A stretch of 64,000 nt of DNA from Veillonella atypica KON (GTDB lineage: Bacteria; Bacillota; Negativicutes; Veillonellales; Veillonellaceae), in assembly GCF_002959915.1 (NCBI RefSeq), contig NZ_PPDE01000001.1:1-64000 (forward strand), given 5' to 3'. The number at the start of each line of letters is the position of its first letter. Position 1 is the stretch's first letter. Shown here in pieces: positions 33,793-41,339 of this stretch. Below the pieces are notes generated by a model that was not told where the DNA came from, made no database searches, and saw only the letters and a program-made list of their open reading frames with translations. The position numbers and the translations under genes were made by a program.

Positions 33793-34926
33793 ATGAAGTT
33801 TAATACAAAATGTGTTCACGGTAGTGGCAAACCAGATAGTACAGGGGCAATCTCTCCAGCCATTTATATGTCCAGTACATTTACACATCCTGGTTTGGGT
33901 GAAACAACAGGATTTCAATATACACGTGAGTCTAACCCAACTCGTGATCGCCTTGAAACATTAATTGCAGGACTTGAAGAAGGTACTGATGCAATCGCTT
34001 TTTCTTCGGGGATGGCTGCTGTTGATGCAGTATTCCATTTGTTTTCCCCTGGAGACCATGTTATTTTAGGGGATGATTTGTATGGTGGATCCATTCGATT
34101 ATTTACTAATATCTACGAAAAGAATGGTGTCGAATTTACCTATGTAGGTACATCTGATCTTGATGCTGTACAAGCAGCTTTTAAACCAAACACTAAAGCT
34201 GTGTACATTGAAACACCTACAAATCCGATGATGGAAATTACCGATGTACGTGCGTTGAGTAAAATGGCACATGACCGTAATGCACTTGTTATTGTAGATA
34301 ATACATTTTTAAGCCCTTATTTCCAAAAACCATTACATCTTGGTGCAGATATTGTTGTCCATAGTGGGACTAAATTTATCGGTGGTCATCATGATGTAAT
34401 TTCTGGATTTACCATTGTAAAAGATGATGAATTGGCAGCTCAATTGCGCCTTATTTATAAGACAGTAGGCGCGTGTTTATCTGCCTTTGATAGCTGGCTT
34501 GTCATTCGTGGCATCAAAACTTTGGCGCTCCGTATGGAACAGCATCAAAAGAATGCCATTGCTCTCGCAGAATGGTTGAAACAAGAACCGAAGGTAACAA
34601 AGGTATTATTCCCTGGACTTCCAGAACATCCAGGCTATGAAGTGAACAAATCTCAAACTACTGGCTTTGGCGGAATGTTGTCCTTTGAAGTAGATAGTGA
34701 AGAGACCGCTAAACAAGTGTTAGAAGGTATTCAATTGATTCAATTTGCTGAAAGTTTAGGCGGCACCGAATCCTTGTTGACATATCCTGTTACACAAACA
34801 CATCCAGATTTAAAACCTGAAGATGCGGAACGCAAAGGGATTACACGTCGCTTGTTGCGCTTGTCTGTTGGCATTGAAGACACAGATGATTTGATTGCTG
34901 ATTTAGCACAAGCTTTCAATAAATAA
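33793..34926 (+). CDS. Transsulfuration PLP enzyme (cystathionine gamma-synthase/lyase family)
   Basis: A 377-residue Cys/Met-metabolism PLP enzyme. The PLP lysine lies in VVHSGTKFIGGHHD; TRESNPTRDRLE, DDLYGGSIRLF, ETPTNPMMEI and GGTESLLTYP are diagnostic. The family cannot be split into cystathionine gamma-synthase, gamma-lyase and beta-lyase with confidence from sequence. Heading a metA-containing operon argues for MetB or a lyase working in reverse transsulfuration. AAGGAG precedes the ATG. A palindrome resembling the cysE operator lies upstream. PatB-type and MetA genes follow within 12 bases each. Confidence 0.9.
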   Translation: MKFNTKCVHGSGKPDSTGAISPAIYMSSTFTHPGLGETTGFQYTRESNPTRDRLETLIAGLEEGTDAIAFSSGMAAVDAVFHLFSPGDHVILGDDLYGGSIRLFTNIYEKNGVEFTYVGTSDLDAVQAAFKPNTKAVYIETPTNPMMEITDVRALSKMAHDRNALVIVDNTFLSPYFQKPLHLGADIVVHSGTKFIGGHHDVISGFTIVKDDELAAQLRLIYKTVGACLSAFDSWLVIRGIKTLALRMEQHQKNAIALAEWLKQEPKVTKVLFPGLPEHPGYEVNKSQTTGFGGMLSFEVDSEETAKQVLEGIQLIQFAESLGGTESLLTYPVTQTHPDLKPEDAERKGITRRLLRLSVGIEDTDDLIADLAQAFNK

Positions 34927-34938
34927 AAGGAGGCTATT

Positions 34939-36123
34939 ATGGGCCGATATAATTTTGACAAAATCGTAGATCGCAAACATACAAAGTCTCTAAAATATGA
35001 TTTTGCTGTACAACGTGGTAAACCTGCTGATGTATTACCATTTTGGGTAGCGGATATGGACTTTGAAATTCCTAGTGAATTAAAGCAAGTCTTGTTAGAT
35101 CGCGTTAATCATGGTATTTTTGGATATACGGAATCTGATGATGCATATTTCAATGTACTAAAAGAATGGTTCGCTAGCCGTTTTAATTGGAATATAGATA
35201 AAAAATGGCTTGTAAAAACTCCGGGCGTTGTATTTGCGCTTGCTATGGCAGTGCGTGCTTTCACAAAGGAAGGGGAAGGCGTACTCATTAATCAACCTGT
35301 ATATTATCCATTCAGCATGGTCATCGATGATAATGATCGTAATTTGATTAACGTTCCTTTGATTCAAGGGGCAGATACATATATAATCGATTTTGAAGGC
35401 GTAGAACGCGCTATTGTTGAGCATAATATAACATTATTCTTGCTTTGTAATCCGCATAACCCTGTGGGCCGCGTGTGGACCGAAGATGAGTTAAAACGTC
35501 TTGGTGATATTTGTATTAAACATAATGTTATTATTATTAGCGATGAAATTCACGCGGATTTCGTATGGGATGGTCACAAGCATACTGTTTTTGCTGATCT
35601 TGGTGAAAGCTATGCAGAGCATTGCATCGTTTGTACAGCCCCTAGTAAGTCCTTTAATATTGCAGGCTTACAAGTATCTAATATTTTCATCCCTAATGAT
35701 TCCTTGCGTCGTAGATTCGTCAAAGAAATCGACCGTGCAGGCTATAGTCAATTGAACACGATGGGACTTGTAGGTTGCCAAGGCGCTTATGAAGTGGGTG
35801 GACCATGGCTTGATGAATTAAAGGGATACATTCAAGGGAATATTCAATATACCCTTGATTATTTTAAGGAATATTTGCCAAAGCTTCACATGTATCGACC
35901 TGAGGGTACGTATCTCATGTGGTTTGATTGCTCTGAACTGCCATTGACACCAGAAGAACGTGAACGGTGGCTACTTAATGATGCAAAGCTATGGCTGGAT
36001 AGTGGTTCCATGTTTGGTAAAGATGGTGAAAAGTTTGAACGCATCAATGTTGCCTGCCCTCGTGCAACATTGACAGAAGGTTTAGAGGCATTGCGTCGCG
36101 CTTATGTCGCTAAAGGGTTTTAG
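34939..36123 (+). CDS. MalY/PatB-family cystathionine beta-lyase-type aminotransferase
   Basis: The 394-residue fold-type I PLP enzyme carries DVLPFWVADMDFEIP at the start, NPHNPVGRVWTEDEL, ISDEIHADFVW and TAPSKSFNIAGLQVS, where the Lys binds PLP. This is the MalY/PatB pattern. Such enzymes cleave cystathionine to homocysteine, pyruvate and ammonia; B. subtilis PatB has the same C-S lyase activity. It lies 12 bp after the transsulfuration enzyme and 11 bp before metA, so a methionine role is the simplest reading. AAGGAGG precedes the ATG. Confidence 0.9.
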   Translation: MGRYNFDKIVDRKHTKSLKYDFAVQRGKPADVLPFWVADMDFEIPSELKQVLLDRVNHGIFGYTESDDAYFNVLKEWFASRFNWNIDKKWLVKTPGVVFALAMAVRAFTKEGEGVLINQPVYYPFSMVIDDNDRNLINVPLIQGADTYIIDFEGVERAIVEHNITLFLLCNPHNPVGRVWTEDELKRLGDICIKHNVIIISDEIHADFVWDGHKHTVFADLGESYAEHCIVCTAPSKSFNIAGLQVSNIFIPNDSLRRRFVKEIDRAGYSQLNTMGLVGCQGAYEVGGPWLDELKGYIQGNIQYTLDYFKEYLPKLHMYRPEGTYLMWFDCSELPLTPEERERWLLNDAKLWLDSGSMFGKDGEKFERINVACPRATLTEGLEALRRAYVAKGF

Positions 36124-36134
36124 GAGGTTTCACA

Positions 36135-37094
36135 ATGCCGATTAAAGTTATTAAGAATTTACCGGCTATAACAAAGTTAGCACAAGAGAATATCTTTGTA
36201 ATGGATACGGAACGAGCGGAAACACAACAAATTCGTCCGCTTCATATTTTGCTTATCAATTTGATGCCTACAAAAGAGGTTACGGAAACACAAATCCTTC
36301 GCGCTCTTAGTAATAGCCCATTGCAAGTAAACTTAACTTTATTGCATACAGCATCTCGAAAATCTAAGAATGTAGATGAAGAATATTTAGAGACTTTTTA
36401 CCGTACCTTTGACGAAGTTAAAGATGAGTGTTTTGATGGCTTGATTATTACCGGTGCTCCTGTAGAACTGATGCCTTTTGAAGAGGTTGACTATTGGGAT
36501 GAGCTTGTAGAAATTATGGATTGGAGTGAAGAACACGTATGCTCCACGTTCTATATTTGTTGGGGCGCACAGGCTGGCCTGTACCATCATTTCGGCATTA
36601 ATAAACAAATTATGGATACTAAATTGTTCGGCGTTTATGAACATGATATCTATAACGACCAACCGGTTCTCTTACGAGGTTTTGATGAAAAGTTCTGGAT
36701 GCCGCACTCCCGCCATACTACAGTTTCATTAGAGCAAATTAAAGCACATAGGGAATTAGAATTGTTAGCTGGTTCTGAACCAACTGGGGCTGCCATCGTA
36801 CGAAGCTTAGATAACAAACACATCTTTGTTTTTGGTCACTCCGAGTACGATTGGGATACACTCAATCGCGAATATGTACGAGATCTTGCTAAAGGTGAAG
36901 ACATTGCGGTACCAGAAAACTATTTCCCTGATGATGATCCAAAACAAAAACCAATCGTAAGATGGCGTTCCGTAAGCACATTGCTATTTACGAATTGGTT
37001 GAACTATTACGTATATCAAGAAACACCATATATTATTGAACAAATTCAGAAAATGAAGTTTGAACGAGATAAAAATTTTGGTGCTTATATTTAA
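36135..37094 (+). CDS. metA: Homoserine O-acyltransferase MetA (predicted acetyl-CoA specific)
   Basis: MetA activates homoserine for sulfur incorporation. The catalytic residues are in place: Cys142 (YICWGAQAG), His235 and Glu237 (FGHSEYDWD). Position 111 is Glu (ITGAPVELMPF). In characterised MetA enzymes Glu here favours acetyl-CoA while Gly favours succinyl-CoA, so the predicted product is O-acetylhomoserine even though MetA is often annotated as a succinyltransferase. This agrees with metY downstream, which uses O-acetylhomoserine. AGGAGG precedes the ATG. At 319 residues the length is normal. Confidence 0.95.
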   Translation: MPIKVIKNLPAITKLAQENIFVMDTERAETQQIRPLHILLINLMPTKEVTETQILRALSNSPLQVNLTLLHTASRKSKNVDEEYLETFYRTFDEVKDECFDGLIITGAPVELMPFEEVDYWDELVEIMDWSEEHVCSTFYICWGAQAGLYHHFGINKQIMDTKLFGVYEHDIYNDQPVLLRGFDEKFWMPHSRHTTVSLEQIKAHRELELLAGSEPTGAAIVRSLDNKHIFVFGHSEYDWDTLNREYVRDLAKGEDIAVPENYFPDDDPKQKPIVRWRSVSTLLFTNWLNYYVYQETPYIIEQIQKMKFERDKNFGAYI

Positions 37095-37111
37095 ATGCAG
37101 AGTATGTAAGT

Positions 37112-37207
37112 GAACCGAATGTGTTCCCAAAGACTCCACCGGCCGGGTCTGACTCCGGCCTACGGCCTACGCAGGGCCAAAGTCGTCTTTGGGAACGCAT
37201 TCGGTTC
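37112..37207 (+). repeat. Hairpin repeat, copy 3, between metA and metY
   Basis: The arms at 37112-37134 (GAACCGAATG, then TGTTCCCAAAGAC) and 37185-37207 are complementary over 23 positions with one mismatch. Box A CTCCACCGGCC (37134-37144) and box B GGGCCAAAGTCG (37174-37185) match copy 1; the inner part has GGCC-TAC-GGCC. No T run follows. The element starts 18 bp after the metA stop. Confidence 0.85.
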
Positions 37208-37446
37208 TTTCCATATCAGCTATAATTTTAAGGTGCACCCAAATTTTAGTAGAGCCCGAAGTCGTTTTGATGTCCCACAGGTTCTTTATATCAATATTAT
37301 ATTCAAAGGGCGCCAAAATTTTGGCCATAGCTTATAGTTATGGAGAATGTATTATAAAAAGTGGTAGACATATTTTTTAATACATAGTAATATAATAGGC
37401 ATAAGAAATGAAGTTTATTCCTTTAGATGAATGGGAGTTGAATTTA
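37208..37446. other. Intergenic stretch upstream of metY
   Basis: No gene is evident. It contains a perfect 14-bp palindrome GCCAAAATTTTGGC (37312-37325). Around 37248-37270 is CCCGAAGTCGTTTTGATGTC, which resembles a decayed box B of the hairpin repeat. I do not see a sulfur riboswitch. Confidence 0.5.
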
Positions 37447-38718
37447 ATGAGCAAACAATATAAATTTGAAACATTACAATTACATGCAGGTCATACCGTG
37501 GATCCAACAGGTTCCCGTGCAGTACCTATTTACCAAACGACATCTTACGTATTTAAAGATGCAGAGGAAGCAGCTGGCCGTTTTGCTTTGACTAATCCTG
37601 GTGGTATTTATACTCGTCTTAACAATCCTACCACTGACGTATTGGATGCTCGTGTAGCTCAACTTGAAGGTGGTGCTGGTGGTATTGCTGTAGCATCTGG
37701 TTCTGCAGCGATTACATACTCCATTTTGAATGTAGCAAGCGCAGGTGATAATATCGTTGCTGCATCTACATTGTATGGTGGTACATATAACTTATTCACT
37801 GCTACATTGCCTCGTTTTGGTATCGAAACTAAATTCGTTAATCCTGACAATTTGGAAGAGTTTGAAGCAGCTATTGATGACAACACAAAAGCTGTATATA
37901 TCGAAACTATCGGTAACCCTGGCATTAACCTTATCGATGTTCAAGCAGTAGCTGATATTGCACATAAACATAATATTATCTTAATCGTAGATAATACATT
38001 CGCATCCCCATACTTGTTCCGTCCATTAGAACATGGTGCAGACGTAGTCGTTCACTCTGCTACTAAATATCTTGGTGGTCATGGTACAACATTGGCTGGT
38101 GTAGTTGTAGAATCTGGTAAATTTGACTATAAAGCATCTGGTAAATATCCTAGCTTTGCTGAAGGGGACGAACACTACAACGGTCTAGTATATGGTGACT
38201 TACCAATTCCTTTCACAGTAAAAATTCGTGCTCAATTGCTTCGCGATACAGGCGCATGCATTACGCCTTTAGCAGCATGGCAAATCTTGCAAGGTATCGA
38301 AACATTGTCCTTGCGTGTAGAACGTCACGTAGAAAATGCTCGTAAAGTAGTTGATTTCTTGAGCAAACATCCTAAAGTTGCTTGGGTTAACTATCCAGAA
38401 CTTGCAGATAGTAAATATAAACCATTAGCTGATAAATACTTCCCTAAAGGGGTTGGTGCAGTATTCACATTCGGCGTAAAAGGCGGCAAAGAAGCAGGCA
38501 TTAAATTGGTTGATGCATTGCAAATCTTCTCTAACCTTGCTAATGTGGCGGATGCTAAATCTCTTGTTATTCACCCTGCATCCACAACACATGCACAACT
38601 TAATGAAGAACAACAAAAATCTGCTGGCGTAACACCAGATATGATCCGCTTGTCTGTTGGTCTTGAAAATATTGATGATATTATCGATGATCTTTCTCAA
38701 GCATTGGATAAAGCTTAA
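37447..38718 (+). CDS. metY: O-acetylhomoserine sulfhydrylase
   Basis: MetY makes homocysteine directly from O-acetylhomoserine and sulfide. The 423-residue PLP enzyme carries [49 protein letters not shown] (PLP Lys) and the MetY-specific insertion with [18 protein letters not shown] start at 37447, where GGGAG lies nine bases upstream; an upstream in-frame ATG at 37408 lacks a ribosome binding site. Together with MetA(Glu111) this is a complete direct-sulfhydrylation branch. It is separated from metA by a hairpin repeat and may have its own promoter. Confidence 0.94.
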   Translation: MSKQYKFETLQLHAGHTVDPTGSRAVPIYQTTSYVFKDAEEAAGRFALTNPGGIYTRLNNPTTDVLDARVAQLEGGAGGIAVASGSAAITYSILNVASAGDNIVAASTLYGGTYNLFTATLPRFGIETKFVNPDNLEEFEAAIDDNTKAVYIETIGNPGINLIDVQAVADIAHKHNIILIVDNTFASPYLFRPLEHGADVVVHSATKYLGGHGTTLAGVVVESGKFDYKASGKYPSFAEGDEHYNGLVYGDLPIPFTVKIRAQLLRDTGACITPLAAWQILQGIETLSLRVERHVENARKVVDFLSKHPKVAWVNYPELADSKYKPLADKYFPKGVGAVFTFGVKGGKEAGIKLVDALQIFSNLANVADAKSLVIHPASTTHAQLNEEQQKSAGVTPDMIRLSVGLENIDDIIDDLSQALDKA

Positions 38719-38790
38719 TCTTAACTTCTAAACTCCTTAAAGCATAACTCCAAAAACCTATAGAACATAAAAAGAAAACCTTGTAATAAG

Positions 38791-38834
38791 AGGCTGTACC
38801 AAGATGTCGTGACATAATTTGGTACAGCCTTTTT
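38791..38834 (+). terminator. Intrinsic terminator after metY
   Basis: AGGCTGTACCAA pairs with TTGGTACAGCCT around a 15-base loop and is followed by TTTTTG. Confidence 0.85.
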
Positions 38835-38850
38835 GTCCTATAACCCAAAG

Positions 38851-38885
38851 AAAAAGACCTTGAATTCAACGATTCAAGGTCTTTT
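38851..38885. terminator. Second terminator, bidirectional
   Basis: AAAAGACCTTGAAT pairs with ATTCAAGGTCTTTT. The A run on one side and T run on the other allow termination in both directions, so it probably ends the PepSY gene. Confidence 0.85.
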
Positions 38886-39027
38886 AATATGTGTATATGT
38901 GTGTTTAAAAGGGTTTGTTTTATGTGTGTATAGTTTTTATGAGTGTTTAGTTTTATGAGTGTGTTAAGAAATTGGAGAGATATATTATATAGTGGTTAGG
39001 TGTATCTATATAATATATGGGTTATGC

Positions 39028-39621
39028 TTAGTATTTTGTATTTTTTACTTTAGCACTGAGAACTTTACCGGAAATAGCATCGATCTTAACGTCTGCTTTT
39101 TTGTCGCCGCCGTTAGTCATGTCTAGTTTGTAGACAAGTTTGTTGCCGTCCATTTCCAATTCCCATTCCATTGTTTGGAAATCGCTGCCTACGCGTTCGA
39201 TAGCTCTTGTTTCAGCAGATTCTGGTGTGATGGAGTTTTGTGGATTAAAGCTGTGAGATTTCTTTAATTTGTTCCATGCACTAATGGATTTTGCTTGATT
39301 GGAAACAACTTGACCTGTTGCTTCATCGATTTTCATTTCCACTTTTTGTGTCTTAGTATATGCTTCTACTTCGTAAGTTGGATGATGTTTTGCATCATAG
39401 GAGATAGAAGTTACCATTGCATCTGGATAGTAGCGATGTAATGTAGTAACAGCGCCTACGTAGTCGATTTCGCTACTTTGCATTGGAGATGCTACGCTAC
39501 CAACACCATTCCAGGAACTAGGAGCTGGGTAAGCAGGAGCTGCAGATGCTACGCCTGCAATCAATACAGTACTTACGCCAAGAGCACATAATACTTTAGA
39601 CAAATTATTTACTTTTTTCAT
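39028..39621 (-). CDS. Secreted protein with two PepSY-like domains
   Basis: The 197-residue protein begins with a signal peptide (MKKVNNLSK, hydrophobic core, ASA-type cleavage near residue 27). Residues about 50-110 (DYVGAVTTLHRYYPDA...VEMKIDEATGQVVS) and about 130-197 (ETRAIERVGSD...VKIDAISGKVLSAKV) each match the PepSY pattern of a helix plus strand ending in a DxxxGxV turn. PepSY domains often inhibit proteases or bind envelope peptides; the role here is unknown. I start at 39621, because the ATG 15 bp upstream is part of ATGGAGG, the ribosome binding site. Confidence 0.78.
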   Translation of the reverse strand: MKKVNNLSKVLCALGVSTVLIAGVASAAPAYPAPSSWNGVGSVASPMQSSEIDYVGAVTTLHRYYPDAMVTSISYDAKHHPTYEVEAYTKTQKVEMKIDEATGQVVSNQAKSISAWNKLKKSHSFNPQNSITPESAETRAIERVGSDFQTMEWELEMDGNKLVYKLDMTNGGDKKADVKIDAISGKVLSAKVKNTKY

Positions 39622-39940
39622 GTTAATTACCTCCATAAAAGGATTTTGCTCAAAAGCAATTGTGCAAGTAGATTTTACTCAATCTACTTATACATAATTT
39701 AATATCATAAAATGAATATAAAATGAAAAACTAAAACTATATACTTATTTTTAGGTATATACATAATATATTCGACATACATTATGTATATCCTCTTTTT
39801 TTATTTGCATATTTTGCATAATGTAAACTTAATATAAGTATATATGGTTGACATAAATAAAATGGAATGGTTTAATAACCTTGAATAGATATGTAGTTTG
39901 TTTAGATAGGTTTCTTTTATTCTATTAATGGAGGTATACC
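39622..39940. other. Divergent regulatory region between the PepSY gene and bioY
   Basis: No gene is present. The region is AT-rich, with an 11-bp inverted repeat ATATACATAAT (39757-39767) and ATTATGTATAT (39781-39791) around a 13-base spacer on the PepSY side, and the bioY promoter and BirA-type operator at 39822-39876 on the other side. Confidence 0.75.
39822..39876 (+). promoter_or_regulatory. bioY promoter and BirA-type biotin operator
   Basis: The half-sites TGTAAAC (39822-39828) and GTTGACA (39847-39853) are separated by 18 bp, the same distance as between TGTAAAC and GTTTACA in the E. coli bio operator; one base differs in the right half. The right half-site overlaps TTGACA (39848-39853), which with TTTAAT (39871-39876) and a 17-bp spacer forms the promoter. 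BirA-biotinyl-AMP binding would block transcription when biotin is plentiful. Confidence 0.75.
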
Positions 39941-40498
39941 ATGAGTTCCATTTCCAATCGACGTCTCAGCACAAGAGAGTTGACAATGACAGCCTTATTT
40001 GTAACATTAATTACAGCTGGTGCATTTATTCGTGTGCCACTTCCAAACTGTCCATTTACACTGCAGATTTTATTTACTACACTGGCTGGTATTATATTAG
40101 GCAGCCGCCTCGGTGCCATTAGTGTAGGGATCTATATTATATTGGGACTTATCGGTGTACCTGTGTTTACATCTGGCGGCGGGCCAGGCTATGTATTGCA
40201 ACCTACATTCGGCTATTTGATTGGATTTATGGTTGGCGCTTATGTAGTGGGTCGCTTTAGCGAGCTTTCACCAACACATTCTGTTAAAACATTGCTCATT
40301 GGTGCTATTATCAATCTGCTTATTGTATATGGTTTTGGCATGATCTATTTATATATGATAATGAATGTATATTTAGGGACACCTATTGGTTGGTGGGCTG
40401 TTATCTGGTCTTGTTTCTTGATTCCTGTTGGGCCTGACGTATTTTTATGTGCTGTAGCTGCTGTGATGGGGAAACGTATTATAGGCCATTTGCGATAA
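39941..40498 (+). CDS. bioY: Biotin ECF transporter substrate-binding subunit BioY
   Basis: BioY is the S component for biotin uptake and works with the shared EcfAA'T module, which is not in this window. At 185 residues with about six membrane segments it has the BioY hallmarks: ITAGAFIRVPLPNCPFTLQILF, then GSRLGAISVGIYIILGLIGVPVF and the PGYVLQPTFGYLIGF motif. GGAGG precedes the ATG. A BirA-type operator overlaps its promoter, and a terminator follows, so it is a single-gene unit for biotin salvage. Confidence 0.94.
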   Translation: MSSISNRRLSTRELTMTALFVTLITAGAFIRVPLPNCPFTLQILFTTLAGIILGSRLGAISVGIYIILGLIGVPVFTSGGGPGYVLQPTFGYLIGFMVGAYVVGRFSELSPTHSVKTLLIGAIINLLIVYGFGMIYLYMIMNVYLGTPIGWWAVIWSCFLIPVGPDVFLCAVAAVMGKRIIGHLR

Positions 40499-40517
40499 TA
40501 TATACAAAATAGTAATA

Positions 40518-40547
40518 GAGGGCTATCACATTTGTGGTAGCCCTTTT
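40518..40547. terminator. Terminator between bioY and the convergent metal operon
   Basis: GGGCTA-CCACA-type arms (AGGGCTATCACA and TGTGGTAGCCCT) form a short hairpin followed by TTTTA. It lies between converging genes. Confidence 0.8.
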
Positions 40548-40553
40548 ACTATG

Positions 40554-41327
40554 CTATGGATATACATATCCTAAAATTTCTTGTGCATCTTTTGTTTTGT
40601 TGATTTCTATGTATGGTTGCTTGCGCCCGTGAAAGTCTCGTGTTGATACAGTGCCTTCTATGGTTACCCATTGTTTATTGCTATAAGAATCTCCATCATT
40701 CTTATGCATTGTTAGACCAATAGGGGAGACGTCTGCAATACAGCAAGCCATGGCCATACGTGAAAGTGTAAACTCATTGGATTTTAATGTATTGTCTTCT
40801 CGGTTAACATAACCTGTCATATAGATTTTGTACCCTACATATTCCTCTGGTTTAGAACCGAGTGCAACGATGGTGCGATAATAGTTATCCGAGTTTAATA
40901 CGATTTCCTTTTTAGATTTTGAAATGCCAGGATCTTTGGCCTCATTATTGATTGTAATAACTTCGCCAATATCGTCTTGAGAAAAATTAAAATCATTAGT
41001 ATCTTCTGTGGCGGCTGTATTTCCAGTTACTTGTACAGAATTAGGCGATAAAATTGGTGGAACCACAAATAACACAAGAGGAAGTATGATTGGTGTAATA
41101 GAGCGCCAATTATGTTTATATTGTTTATTTGGGGACCAAAGGATTGAAATAATGCCTCCCAATAACAGTGCTATACCTGCTAAGAGTAAAAATAATTCAT
41201 ATCGAGGAGCCACATATAATTTATATTGGCCCGTAATGAGTAGATATAAAAAACTAATACCTAATGCCGTATATAGCAGACCCTTGATGACACTGAGTAT
41301 ATCTTTGTTTCGTAGTTCTGATAACAT
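40554..41327 (-). CDS. TIGR03943/DUF1980-family membrane protein (YcgQ-like)
   Basis: The 257-residue protein has hydrophobic segments at about residues 12-32, 38-62 and 78-98, and a soluble C-terminal half. The motifs GYKIYMTGYV, RMAMACCIADVSPIGL and WVTIEGTVSTRDF are typical of the TIGR03943 family. Members commonly pair with a DUF318-type permease and often with a CobW GTPase in metal-starvation gene sets, as here. It is the last gene of a three-gene minus-strand operon and starts 13 bp after the fusion gene. Its biochemical role is not established. Confidence 0.82.
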   Translation of the reverse strand: MLSELRNKDILSVIKGLLYTALGISFLYLLITGQYKLYVAPRYELFLLLAGIALLLGGIISILWSPNKQYKHNWRSITPIILPLVLFVVPPILSPNSVQVTGNTAATEDTNDFNFSQDDIGEVITINNEAKDPGISKSKKEIVLNSDNYYRTIVALGSKPEEYVGYKIYMTGYVNREDNTLKSNEFTLSRMAMACCIADVSPIGLTMHKNDGDSYSNKQWVTIEGTVSTRDFHGRKQPYIEINKTKDAQEILGYVYP

Positions 41328-41339
41328 AGTCTGTTCTCC

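Larger units (their letters stand above)
38719..39027. other. Convergent intergenic region with two terminators
   Basis: No gene is evident. It has two terminator hairpins (38791-38834 and 38851-38885) and then a G/T-rich stretch with loose repeats of TATGTGTGT/TATGAGTGT. A 13-bp perfect inverted repeat, ATATATTATATAG (38980-38992) and CTATATAATATAT (39006-39018), lies just after the stop of the PepSY gene. Confidence 0.8.

Noticed and set aside
37110-37337. Open frames of 60-75 residues between metA and metY
   Set aside because: They overlap the hairpin repeat in several frames and show no coding character.
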